From NCBI GenBank assembly GCA_040878345.1, contig JBBDML010000019.1:1-64000 (forward strand): a DNA stretch of 64,000 nt, written 5' to 3'. The DNA is from ZC4RG35 sp040878345. GTDB taxonomy: Bacteria; Actinomycetota; Acidimicrobiia; Spongiisociales; ZC4RG35. How positions within the stretch are numbered: position 1 is the first letter of the stretch; every line of letters begins with the position of its first letter. This document shows, one piece after another, positions 8,535 to 15,917 of the stretch. The notes under the pieces are model-generated. The model made no database searches and was not told the origin of the DNA. It saw only the letters and a program-made list of their open reading frames with translations. A program made the position numbers and the translations under genes.

Positions 8535-8831
8535 ATGGGTCAGAGCGTCGAGATAAAGGACGTGGTGGCGATGGGCGAGGTGATGATCATCGACACCGAT
8601 CGCAGCTTCACCGGTCAGGACGGGCAGACCATCTCACCGGGTTCTGACGGAACGGGGGTTCCCGGCCTCCTTGCCGCCAGGCTCTACGCCCTCGGGCTGG
8701 GGATCGACCATGTTCACATCCAACAGAACTCGGTGACGGTGCGCCGCCCCGGTGGCTGGGACCCCGGGACCCGAGACCTCGTCACCGACGTGGCCGGCTC
8801 GTTCCTCCGGTTCTACGACGAGGAGGAGTAG
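8535..8831 (+). CDS. Small hypothetical protein downstream of pyk
   Basis: 98 residues with codon use matching its neighbours, so it is very likely a real gene. It is acidic, has no signal peptide or membrane segment, and contains no motif I recognise. The N-terminal half (EIKDVVAMGEVMIIDTDRSF) looks like a beta-strand-rich fold and the C-terminal half has FLRFYDEEE at its end. It follows pyk by 14 nt but has a TACGAT box 6 nt before its ATG. No function is proposed. Confidence 0.7.
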   Translation: MGQSVEIKDVVAMGEVMIIDTDRSFTGQDGQTISPGSDGTGVPGLLAARLYALGLGIDHVHIQQNSVTVRRPGGWDPGTRDLVTDVAGSFLRFYDEEE

Positions 8832-8837
8832 GCCGTC

Positions 8838-10829
8838 TCAGGAGGTGGTGGGGCTTTCACTCGTGGTTGTGGTCGATCCCAGGGTCGTGGTGGTGGGACA
8901 GGTGGGCTCCTGACCCGGGACCTTGCAGGGGTGGACCTCGTAGATCAGCCCCTGGGGTATGTAGGTGGCGGTCCATGTCTGCTCGGAGACCAACTCGGTG
9001 CCCCCGCGGAGGATGCGGCGGGTCACGGTGACGCTCCAGCCCTCCCGCTCGGTCTGCTTGGTGACCACCTTGTCCACCGGGAATGCGGGGTTCACCAGGT
9101 ATCTGGGTGGGGGCGGTGGCTGCACCGCGAACCGCTCCGACACCGTCGAGGCGATGTGGAGGGCGTCGGGCCCGCCACGGGAGACCGCGCCGACATTGGT
9201 GCTGCCGCTCCTTTGCTCGCCCTTGACGGTGCGCCCGTCGTTGTCGCCGAAGATCCGGACGGTGATCGACGAGTCGGTGTGCTGGGTGTCGATGAGGATC
9301 GCCTTCGAAGTGTTGTTCCTGAAGATCAGATCCGGCGTCCTCCAGTTGACGGTGCCCTCGATCCCCTCGGGATACCGGCTGAAGTAGTACGAGTGAGGCT
9401 TGTGCTCGACGTCCTCGTAGCCTCCCCAATAGACCGCGTTGTAGAGGGTGGTGGCAAACTGGCTGACCCCGCCCCCTACCGTGTCGACCAGCTCCCCGGC
9501 GATGATGGTCCCCGCTGGGAGGTAACCCTTCTCCTCGGTCCGCTGACCCACGTACTCGTTGATGCTGAATTGCCGGCCGGAGCGGACGATGGCCATGTCG
9601 ATGGTGTCGGCCATCCTCTGGATGTTGACCACCCGATCCTCACAGCAGGAGTGGTAGGTGGTGAACGAGCTGACCAGGTGCTCGATGCCGAGGGCCTCGA
9701 GCTCCTCGGTGGTGGTGTCGGGATCGGCGTCCTCGACCAGGGGCAACACACCGATGCGGGCGCTGGAGCGACCCGCCTGCAGGAGTTTTTGGGCCGCCTC
9801 GCCCTCATCGATCCGGGTGCCCTTGCTCCCCGGGACGATGCTGATCCGATCACCATCGATGGCGAACCTGGCGTCGACCGGCTCCGCTTCGTAGTCGGCC
9901 CGGATCGGGTCTAGATAGGTGTCGATGACCTCGGGATCGAAGGAGTGGACGATCTGGGGTGATCCTTCGGCGACCGTGGTGGCGACGTAGGCCGCGATCA
10001 GCTGCTCGGGGGAGAACTCCACCCTCCCGTCCTGATAGATCAGGCTTATCGGACTGGCCAGCAGTTCCTGGGCCTCGATGACCGCGGCGTCGATGTCGGC
10101 GTCGGTCAGCTTGGGCACCAACACCGTGGTGGGGAGGGCTTCCCGCTCCGGCTCCTCGGCGAGCAGGCTCTCCTCGACGATTGCAGTTGCCGGGGCCCGG
10201 TCGAGACCCATCCCGCTCCTCGGGTAGACCGGGGTCGGGACTCCCTCCTCCAAGACGACGGCACCGAGGCTCACCGGCTGGGCGATGACTTCGACGTCCC
10301 ATGCGTCGAAGACGGCGCTGATCGCTTCGGGGTCGGTGCTGGCGGCGATCGGAACACCCTCGGTCTTGAAGATGTGGCTCAGCCACCAGAGGAACTGGTA
10401 GGACACGTTGCCCTCACGCCCCACGGCCATGACCCGGTCCAAGAGGTAACCCTCATCGAGGTCGAGTCCCGTTTCCCGGGGGCTGAGCATCACCGGGGCG
10501 TTGTCGATGGTGAAAAACGCCGGCCGATCGAGCAACGCCTCTTCCAGACCGACCAGTGATGCCAGCGCCTCGTCGGCGGGCAGGCCCCCGAGATTGGTCC
10601 CTCCGACCTCGACCCGGCCCATCACCTCGCCCTGGGAGATCCAGCGGTTCAGCCCGTAGAGGGCGAAGAGGAGCGCGAACACGCTGACCGCGATGATCAC
10701 GGCCGCGAGCAAGGGATGGAGGCGGAACAGGGGGTGGTTCTTCATTTGGACGGTCGCCCGTGTCGACCAGGTCCTCGGGTCGGCGATGGTAATTGGATTG
10801 CCGGAGTTTTCCGAACCTCCCCCACCCAC
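8838..10829 (-). CDS. VanW-family membrane-anchored cell-wall protein
   Basis: 663 residues from a GTG; an in-frame ATG at 10745 would give 635. A single hydrophobic segment (about 40-67, LLAAVIIAVSVFALLFALYG) anchors it, leaving a large extracellular part. Two repeated regions with the EALLDRPAFFTIDN and ISLIYQDGRVEFSPEQLIAA type resemble the putative peptidoglycan-binding domain usually paired with VanW. The VanW domain follows (about 390-510: GRQFSINEYVGQRTEEKGY and VGGGVSQFATTLYNAVYWGG). The end is a Thr/Ser tail typical of cell-wall-spanning linkers. VanW proteins occur with vancomycin resistance genes but are common in actinobacteria without them; the biochemical role is unknown. No van genes are nearby. 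Confidence 0.85.
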   Translation of the reverse strand: MGGGGSENSGNPITIADPRTWSTRATVQMKNHPLFRLHPLLAAVIIAVSVFALLFALYGLNRWISQGEVMGRVEVGGTNLGGLPADEALASLVGLEEALLDRPAFFTIDNAPVMLSPRETGLDLDEGYLLDRVMAVGREGNVSYQFLWWLSHIFKTEGVPIAASTDPEAISAVFDAWDVEVIAQPVSLGAVVLEEGVPTPVYPRSGMGLDRAPATAIVEESLLAEEPEREALPTTVLVPKLTDADIDAAVIEAQELLASPISLIYQDGRVEFSPEQLIAAYVATTVAEGSPQIVHSFDPEVIDTYLDPIRADYEAEPVDARFAIDGDRISIVPGSKGTRIDEGEAAQKLLQAGRSSARIGVLPLVEDADPDTTTEELEALGIEHLVSSFTTYHSCCEDRVVNIQRMADTIDMAIVRSGRQFSINEYVGQRTEEKGYLPAGTIIAGELVDTVGGGVSQFATTLYNAVYWGGYEDVEHKPHSYYFSRYPEGIEGTVNWRTPDLIFRNNTSKAILIDTQHTDSSITVRIFGDNDGRTVKGEQRSGSTNVGAVSRGGPDALHIASTVSERFAVQPPPPPRYLVNPAFPVDKVVTKQTEREGWSVTVTRRILRGGTELVSEQTWTATYIPQGLIYEVHPCKVPGQEPTCPTTTTLGSTTTTSESPTTS

Positions 10830-10839
10830 AGGGCCGGTA

Positions 10840-10845
10840 TACCCT
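10840..10845 (+). promoter_or_regulatory. -10 box (TACCCT), leaderless spacing
   Basis: TANNNT hexamer ending 7 nt before the ATG at 10853. It supports that ATG over an in-frame upstream start at 10793. Confidence 0.4.
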
Positions 10846-10852
10846 CGACGGG

Positions 10853-11629
10853 ATGCCGATCACGATCCCTCATGTGATCCCGGGCGATGCGCTGCGCATA
10901 TCAGCTTCGACGTTCGTGGCGTGGAAAAGGTGCCCCGATCAGGCGAATGCCATGCTGAGAGGGGTCTACGGCCCTGACTCGCGACCCGCCTTCCTCGGCA
11001 CCCTGGCCCACCGGATCTTCAGCCGCCACCTCAACCGGGGCCCGATCGACGCCGAGGAATTCGATCAGGCATGCCGTGAGGAGATAGGGGCCTCGACCCT
11101 CAACTACAAGATGGGGGGTCTCGAGATCAAACCATCGTCGCTCTCAGGGATGATCGAGGAGGTGCGTGGTCTCTACGACCGGTTCGTCAGGTTCCCCGGC
11201 GCCGGATTCGAGGGCTCCGAAGTCCCATTGGCCCACCAGACGGATGGCGGCGTCGAGCTGGTGGGGAAAGTGGATGCGATCTATCGAGAGGACGTCGGCG
11301 GCCACCGCTTGGTCGACTGGAAGACGGGTGAGCTGGGTGACCCCGTGGATCAGCTTCGCTTCTACTCCTTGCTCTGGGCTCTCGAGCGTGACGAGGTGCC
11401 GGTGTGCGTCGAGGCGGTGTCGGTGAAGACCGGAGAGAGCCATCGAGCCCACCCCACGATGGAGGAGCTGGAAGGGGTCGCTGCCGAGGTGGCGGCGATG
11501 GCGGCGGAGATCAGGGGCTCTTGGAACCATGGCACGGCTCTGGAGCGTCGGGCGGGGCCCTGGTGCCGGTACTGCCCGATCCTGGAGGAGTGCCCCGAAG
11601 GCCAGGCTGCGGAGGCCCTCATCGGGTGA
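10853..11629 (+). CDS. PD-(D/E)XK nuclease with predicted Fe-S cluster (Cas4/AddB-like)
   Basis: 258 residues. The N-terminal SASTFVAWKRCPDQ contributes the first Cys, and the C-terminal WCRYCPILEEC the other three: the C-x(n)-C-x2-C-x5-C arrangement of AddB and Cas4 nucleases with a 4Fe-4S staple. Between them are a helix with LGTLAHRIFSRH (the conserved His of the family), VELVGKVDAIYRE (catalytic Asp) and HRLVDWKTGE (D-x-K), then a Q-LRFYSLLWAL motif. It should be an exonuclease acting on single-stranded or end-processed DNA. It stands alone: no helicase or cas gene adjoins it. The ATG at 10853 is preferred because of the TACCCT box upstream. Confidence 0.85.
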   Translation: MPITIPHVIPGDALRISASTFVAWKRCPDQANAMLRGVYGPDSRPAFLGTLAHRIFSRHLNRGPIDAEEFDQACREEIGASTLNYKMGGLEIKPSSLSGMIEEVRGLYDRFVRFPGAGFEGSEVPLAHQTDGGVELVGKVDAIYREDVGGHRLVDWKTGELGDPVDQLRFYSLLWALERDEVPVCVEAVSVKTGESHRAHPTMEELEGVAAEVAAMAAEIRGSWNHGTALERRAGPWCRYCPILEECPEGQAAEALIG

Positions 11630-11641
11630 AGCCAGATACCC

Positions 11642-11688
11642 AAGCGTGAGTAGATGACGTCGCTGTACGACGTCATCTACTCACGCTT
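11642..11688. terminator. Perfect 21-bp inverted repeat, bidirectional terminator
   Basis: The left arm at 11642-11662 (beginning AAGCGTGAGTAGATGACGTC) is the exact reverse complement of the right arm at 11668-11688, separated by a 5-nt loop CTGTA. It sits between the converging 3' ends of the nuclease gene (stop 11629) and the peptidase C26 gene, whose TGA at 11681-11683 lies inside the right arm. There is no T tract, so termination would be hairpin-only or serve as an mRNA-stabilising stem for both transcripts. Confidence 0.75.
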
Positions 11689-12418
11689 CAGATCGGCGGG
11701 CCCCCTCCACCGCTTCGCGGAAGGCCTCGAACACCGACTGATGCTCGTCCTCCATGCGTTCGGGATGCCATTGGACGCCCAGTGCCCACCACTTCCCGTC
11801 GCACCGAACCGCCTCGATCAGCCCGTCATCGGCTCGGCCCTCGACCACCAGCCCGGGCGCCAGCCGGTCGATGCCCTGGTGGTGGAGTGTGTTGACTTTG
11901 GCCTCGGCGGCCCCGTAGGCGCCGGCGAGGACCGATCCCGGCTCGAACCTGACCACATGCCTCCGGGCCCCGATTTCCTCGGGCTCGGTCTCCCGGCTGA
12001 CCGGCTCATGCGATGCGAACCCACCGCTCACCTCTTGGTGCAACGTACCGCCCATGGCGACGTTGAGCAGTTGAAGACCTCGACAGATGGCCAGCACCGG
12101 TTTGCCCTGCTTGCGGGCCGCTTCCACCAGTGACACCTCGAATCGGTCGACGGCGGCGTCGAAGCGAGTGGCTGCGGTCACTTGGCGACCGTAGGTTGAC
12201 GGGTCGACATCATCGCCACCGGAGAGGATCAGCCCGTCGACCATCGAGACCAGCCTGCCGGCGGCGTCGGGGCTCTGACCCGCCGGGAACACCACCGGGA
12301 CCATCCCGGCGCTCATCACCGACTCCGGGTAGAAGGTGGAGAGGGTGTGCAGCCGGTCGGGCCCGTAGTAGGTGTCGAGGGTCCTTCGCCATGCGGTGAT
12401 CCCGACCAGGGGTTTCAT
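11681..12418 (-). CDS. Peptidase C26, gamma-glutamyl-gamma-aminobutyrate hydrolase-like
   Basis: 245 residues. A class I glutamine amidotransferase fold: LVGITAWRR start, DGLILSGGDDVDPSTYG, the nucleophile in AICRGLQLLNVAMGG, and the His-Glu of VQWHPERM. This pattern is that of PuuD-type hydrolases, which remove glutamate from gamma-glutamyl-GABA or other gamma-glutamyl amides. The start overlaps the stop of the upstream FAH-family gene by 4 nt (ATGA), so they are co-translated. A PuuA-like ligase is encoded 5 kb away at 17381, which fits a gamma-glutamylated-amine pathway. Substrate is inferred only from the family. Confidence 0.88.
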   Translation of the reverse strand: MKPLVGITAWRRTLDTYYGPDRLHTLSTFYPESVMSAGMVPVVFPAGQSPDAAGRLVSMVDGLILSGGDDVDPSTYGRQVTAATRFDAAVDRFEVSLVEAARKQGKPVLAICRGLQLLNVAMGGTLHQEVSGGFASHEPVSRETEPEEIGARRHVVRFEPGSVLAGAYGAAEAKVNTLHHQGIDRLAPGLVVEGRADDGLIEAVRCDGKWWALGVQWHPERMEDEHQSVFEAFREAVEGARRSEA

Positions 12419-13296
12419 CTGTCCAACTCCGATTCGTAGTGTCTGGCACCGGGCCCGATGGGAGCTCGCTGCCCCCGGAACTCCCAGTCGCCGCCAAGGG
12501 CGGTGGAGACCACCTCCTCGGACTCTGAAGGCTGGGCCCCGATCTCGGGTCTCACTGCGTGCTCACCGGCCACGATTCTATTGGTCAGGGCGCCTAGTCC
12601 CTCCACCTCCACGGTCACCACGTCTCCCGGCTCCACCGGGCGCGACCCTGCCGGGGTCCCGGAGAGGATGATGTCGCCGGGGAGGAGGGTGATGGTCCGG
12701 GCCAGATCGGCCACCAGGTAGTGCATGTCCCATGCCATCTCGGTGGTGCGACCTGATTGGCGGACCTCCCCATTGACCAGGGTGCGGATCTCCTTGGCCC
12801 GGAAGTCCCAGTCGGTGACCAGACCGGGGCCCACCGGACAGAGGGTGTCGGAGCCCTTGACCCGAAGCATCGAGCCGCCGTCGGTGTCCCTGAAGTCATG
12901 GAGCCCGAAGTCGTTGGCGATGGTGTACCCGGCGATGTGGTCCGCGGCTTCGGCATGTGAGATGTCGAAGGCCGACTTCCCGATGACGATGGCGATCTCC
13001 CCCTCGAAGTTGAGGTATCGGCACCGCTCGGGTCTCACCACCTCGCCGAGATGGGCGTTGAGTGCCGTGGTCGGCTTTTGGAAGTAGGTAGGGGCGGCGG
13101 GGAGGCGGGTCATGAACTCCTCGACCCGGCTCCGATAGTTGAGATGGACGCACAGGATCTTGGAGGGCTCCACGGGAGGGAGATGGGCAACCGTATCGGG
13201 GTCGAAGCTCTGCCCGTCTGCGGTGATCAGCCGACCCTCATCAAGAACGGCGCCGACCGGGTTGCCATCGATGAGGAGGCGGCGCGTCTCGGGCAT
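12415..13296 (-). CDS. Fumarylacetoacetate hydrolase family protein (HpcE/HpcG-like)
   Basis: 293 residues from the ATG at 13296; a GTG at 13305 is possible. The FAH fold is clear: KILCVHLNYRSRVEEF, the metal-binding Glu pair in YLNFEGEIAIVIGK, Asp in ANDFGLHDF, and the C-terminal PGDIILSGTPAGS signature. Relatives hydrolyse or decarboxylate 2-oxo acids from aromatic ring cleavage, for example 5-oxopent-3-ene-1,2,5-tricarboxylate decarboxylase. The ring-cleavage dioxygenase at 20966 and aldehyde dehydrogenase at 19457 could supply such intermediates. It is the first gene of a two-gene operon with the peptidase C26 gene and is divergent from padR. Confidence 0.87.
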   Translation of the reverse strand: MPETRRLLIDGNPVGAVLDEGRLITADGQSFDPDTVAHLPPVEPSKILCVHLNYRSRVEEFMTRLPAAPTYFQKPTTALNAHLGEVVRPERCRYLNFEGEIAIVIGKSAFDISHAEAADHIAGYTIANDFGLHDFRDTDGGSMLRVKGSDTLCPVGPGLVTDWDFRAKEIRTLVNGEVRQSGRTTEMAWDMHYLVADLARTITLLPGDIILSGTPAGSRPVEPGDVVTVEVEGLGALTNRIVAGEHAVRPEIGAQPSESEEVVSTALGGDWEFRGQRAPIGPGARHYESELDR

Positions 13297-13347
13297 CGAT
13301 CTCACGGTAAACGACCCAGGAGCCCGAACCCGCCGGGGTTATTACGC

Positions 13348-13376
13348 TTGACGTACTATTACGCGGAGCGTAATAT
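13348..13376 (+). promoter_or_regulatory. padR promoter with embedded palindromic operator
   Basis: TTGACG at 13348-13353 and TAATAT at 13371-13376 are 17 nt apart, a near-consensus sigma-70 promoter. An 8-bp perfect inverted repeat, TATTACGC (13357-13364) and GCGTAATA (13368-13375) with a GGA spacer, fills the spacer and most of the -10 box. A further ATTACGC copy is at 13341-13347. PadR proteins bind such palindromes, so autorepression is likely. The ATG follows the -10 by 8 nt, giving an essentially leaderless mRNA. Confidence 0.75.
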
Positions 13377-13384
13377 CATCCCTG

Positions 13385-13687
13385 ATGGAGCTCGGCCGTT
13401 TCACCGAAGTGGGCCTCCTGATCATGGTGGGTCTCACCGATGGGCCCAAGCACGGCTACGCCCTGATCGAGGAGGTCGAGCGCTTCCGGGGAAACAGGCC
13501 CGGCCCGGGGACTCTCTATGGGGCCATCGCCCGCCTGGAGCAGGATGGGCTCATCGAGCCCATTCCCGGAGCTGGCCGCAGGACCCCATATCGGCTCACG
13601 CGCGCCGGGAGGGCGGCATTGACCGCTGAGCTCGTCTCTCTGGAGAGGCTGGTCGACACGGCGAGGACACGGCTGGCCATGGCGTGA
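13385..13687 (+). CDS. PadR-family transcriptional regulator
   Basis: 100 residues, the short PadR form. The winged helix-turn-helix is complete: LLIMVGLTDGPKHGYALIEE, GPGTLYGAIARLEQDGLI, then PYRLTRAGRAAL for the wing. The C-terminal helix for dimerisation is short. It is expected to repress its own promoter through the palindrome at 13357-13375. The next gene overlaps by 4 nt and encodes a membrane protein with a PadR-partner N-terminus, so the pair works as a regulator and its membrane-protein target. Confidence 0.92.
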   Translation: MELGRFTEVGLLIMVGLTDGPKHGYALIEEVERFRGNRPGPGTLYGAIARLEQDGLIEPIPGAGRRTPYRLTRAGRAALTAELVSLERLVDTARTRLAMA

Positions 13688-14187
13688 GGAGGGTGATCAA
13701 GCTCTACCCACCGGAATGGAGGGACAGATACGGCGCAGAACTGGAGGATGCAGCCGCCGGGTCGCCGGGTGTGCGCACCGGTCTCGATCTCGTGCGCGGC
13801 GCCATCGACGCCTGGACCCGGTCCCCGGGAGGTGACTACATGACCGACCGACTCACCAAGCTGGCCGCAGTCCTGATGGTCCTGCCCTTGTTCTTCCTGG
13901 GGATGAACCTGGTCAACGAGGTGCGTGGGACCGAGGGCATGCTCTTCGAGTCCTTCTTCCTCTCGGGGCTGGGGACCGCCCTGGTCGCCACTGGCCCGGT
14001 CGCCGCGGTAGCACTGATACTCCTGCCCGCCCTTCGTCTATCCCGAGAGCGACGCCCCAGCGGCCCGTTGTTCGGGCTCAGGCTGGAGCTGAGCCGATTC
14101 CAACTGCTGGTTCTGACCCTCGCCCTCATGACCGCCGCCGCTTTCGCCTTCTACGTCTTCGTCGAGAACTTCGCCACACGCACCTGA
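13684..14187 (+). CDS. PadR-associated membrane protein
   Basis: 167 residues from a GTG overlapping the padR stop by 4 nt. The N-terminus KLYPPEWRDRYGAELED is a recurring motif (YP..WR.RYG.E) in membrane proteins encoded just after padR genes in actinobacteria. Three or four hydrophobic segments follow (about 60-80, 95-120 and 138-160). It lies in the inner membrane. The function is unknown; by family it may be a small permease-like or stress-related protein under PadR control. Confidence 0.75.
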   Translation: MRRVIKLYPPEWRDRYGAELEDAAAGSPGVRTGLDLVRGAIDAWTRSPGGDYMTDRLTKLAAVLMVLPLFFLGMNLVNEVRGTEGMLFESFFLSGLGTALVATGPVAAVALILLPALRLSRERRPSGPLFGLRLELSRFQLLVLTLALMTAAAFAFYVFVENFATRT

Positions 14188-14236
14188 CCCGGCGGGACTC
14201 CGGTCGGAAAGCCGGTCTAAGTTTCGTGCCCGACAC

Positions 14237-15508
14237 ATGACCTCCCCACTCCTCGACCGGGTCCCCGACGACCAGTCGGCCGACATCACCTCCCACGACA
14301 CCTACACGACCGGGTTTCCTCACGCCCGTTTCCGGCAGATGAGGGAAGAGAGCCCGGTGTCATGGGTCGAAGAGGCCGAAGGGCCCGGCTTCTGGGCGAT
14401 AACCAAGCATGCGGACGTCATCGAGGTGAGCCGCGATTACAACCGTTTCACCGCATCGCGGGGGATCAGGATCGAGGAGATGGCGGCCGACGAGCTCGAG
14501 GCCCGACGCTCGATGATGGAGCTCGACCCGCCGGAGCACACCCGGCTGCGACGGCTGGTCCAAGCTGGGTTCACCCCCAAGGTGGTGGCCTCTTATGAGT
14601 CGGCGTTCCGCCGCCTGGTGGGCGCCGTCCTCGACAAGGTGGTCCCGCTTGGAGAGTTCGACTTCGTCACCGAGGTCGCACGGGAGCTTCCCATCCGGAT
14701 GCTCTGCCGTCTGCTCGGGGTGCCCGAGACCGATGCCGCCCGGTTGGTGGCATGGGGCGACCGGATGATCTCCAATGCCGACCCCGAGTACACCCCGGTG
14801 ATCATCGACAAGGTGGACACCGAGGAGTATCGGCTGCTCCCGTTCCGATCACCGGCGGCCTTGGAGGTGTTCCGCTACGCCGAGGAGATCGCCCTTTTGC
14901 GGCGTGACGACCCTCGGGATGACATCCTCACCTCCCTGCTCACCGCCGAGCCAGACGGCGAGCCGCTCACCGATCTCGAGTTCAAGAACTTCTTCACCCT
15001 GATGATGGTGGCGGGCAACGAGACCACCCGGCACACAATCAGCTACGGGCTGATGTTCCTCCAGGCCAACGCGGAACAACTGGAGAGCCTTCGGGCGGAT
15101 CTGACCGGGCTATCCGAGACCGCAACCGAGGAGATCCTTCGGGCGTCGGGGGTAACCATGCACTTCCGGCGGACGGCGGCGGCGGACACCGAGGTCCGTG
15201 GGATCCCGATCCGCGCCGGTGACAAGATCGTGATGTGGTACACGTCGGCCAATTACGACGAAGAGGTGTTCGGAGACCCCTTCGACTTCGACATCACCCG
15301 TGACCCCAACCCCCACGTGAGCTTTGGCACCGGCAGGCATGTCTGTCTCGGGGCGTCATTGGCCAGGCTCGAAGTGAGGGTGTTCCTCGAGGAATTCCTG
15401 GGGAGAGTGGGGGAGTATCGGGTGGGGGATCCCGACCGGCTTCGCTCCAACTTCATAAGGGGGGTCAAACACCTCCCGATTCGGGTCGGGTCTCACCTCG
15501 CGGTGTAG
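14237..15508 (+). CDS. Cytochrome P450
   Basis: 423 residues, soluble bacterial P450. The I-helix MMVAGNETTRHTISYG holds the oxygen-activating acid/Thr pair, EEILR is the K-helix ExxR motif, and FGTGRHVCLGASLARLE is the haem-thiolate loop with the Cys ligand. The EILRASGVTMHFRRTA stretch resembles actinobacterial CYP125/CYP142-type steroid side-chain or fatty-acid hydroxylases, but the substrate cannot be assigned. No ferredoxin gene adjoins it. A TAAGTT box at 14218-14223 may be its -10 element. A DoxX-like gene follows after 10 nt. Confidence 0.93.
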   Translation: MTSPLLDRVPDDQSADITSHDTYTTGFPHARFRQMREESPVSWVEEAEGPGFWAITKHADVIEVSRDYNRFTASRGIRIEEMAADELEARRSMMELDPPEHTRLRRLVQAGFTPKVVASYESAFRRLVGAVLDKVVPLGEFDFVTEVARELPIRMLCRLLGVPETDAARLVAWGDRMISNADPEYTPVIIDKVDTEEYRLLPFRSPAALEVFRYAEEIALLRRDDPRDDILTSLLTAEPDGEPLTDLEFKNFFTLMMVAGNETTRHTISYGLMFLQANAEQLESLRADLTGLSETATEEILRASGVTMHFRRTAAADTEVRGIPIRAGDKIVMWYTSANYDEEVFGDPFDFDITRDPNPHVSFGTGRHVCLGASLARLEVRVFLEEFLGRVGEYRVGDPDRLRSNFIRGVKHLPIRVGSHLAV

Positions 15509-15511
15509 TTT
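15506..15511 (+). promoter_or_regulatory. -10 box (TAGTTT), leaderless spacing
   Basis: TANNNT hexamer overlapping the P450 stop codon (TAG at 15506-15508) and ending 7 nt before the ATG at 15519. Confidence 0.4.
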
Positions 15512-15518
15512 TGGGGGC

Positions 15519-15908
15519 ATGAGTCACAACCAGGTCTTGTGGATCCTGGAGTGGGTCTTCGGTCTCTACTTCATAACATTCGGCATCACCCATTACGTCC
15601 TCCCGGAGGGACTGCCTCTGATCATGGAGTGGATGTACGACCTCGACACCAACCTCCACTACCTCGCCTGTGGCGCCGAGATACTGGGCGGGCTCGGGTT
15701 GATCCTCCCTGCGGTGACTCGACGGTGGCCCGGATTGGTCCCTCTCGCCGCCTCGGGGCTCATCGCGGTGATGATCGGCGCCCTCATCTGGCACGCCTCC
15801 CGTGACGAGATCCCGCAGATGGGCAACAACGTCTTCTTGGCCCTGGTCCTGGCGTATGTCGCCTACGGCAGATGGAAGCTGGCCCCATTAGAGGCCCGGT
15901 CGGGCTGA
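15519..15908 (+). CDS. DoxX-like membrane protein
   Basis: 129 residues with four hydrophobic helices. WVFGLYFITFGITHYVLPEG, the GAEILGGLGLILP stretch and the last helix match the DoxX/DoxD-like integral membrane family. Some members are linked to sulfur oxidation or oxidative stress, but most are uncharacterised. It starts 10 nt after the P450 stop and has its own TAGTTT box, so it may be transcribed both with and without the P450. Confidence 0.8.
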   Translation: MSHNQVLWILEWVFGLYFITFGITHYVLPEGLPLIMEWMYDLDTNLHYLACGAEILGGLGLILPAVTRRWPGLVPLAASGLIAVMIGALIWHASRDEIPQMGNNVFLALVLAYVAYGRWKLAPLEARSG

Positions 15909-15917
15909 CCACGGTCC

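Noticed and set aside
8838..10829. VanW gene as evidence of vancomycin resistance
   Set aside because: No vanHAX, vanRS or vanY-like genes nearby; VanW-domain proteins are common in actinobacteria without resistance.
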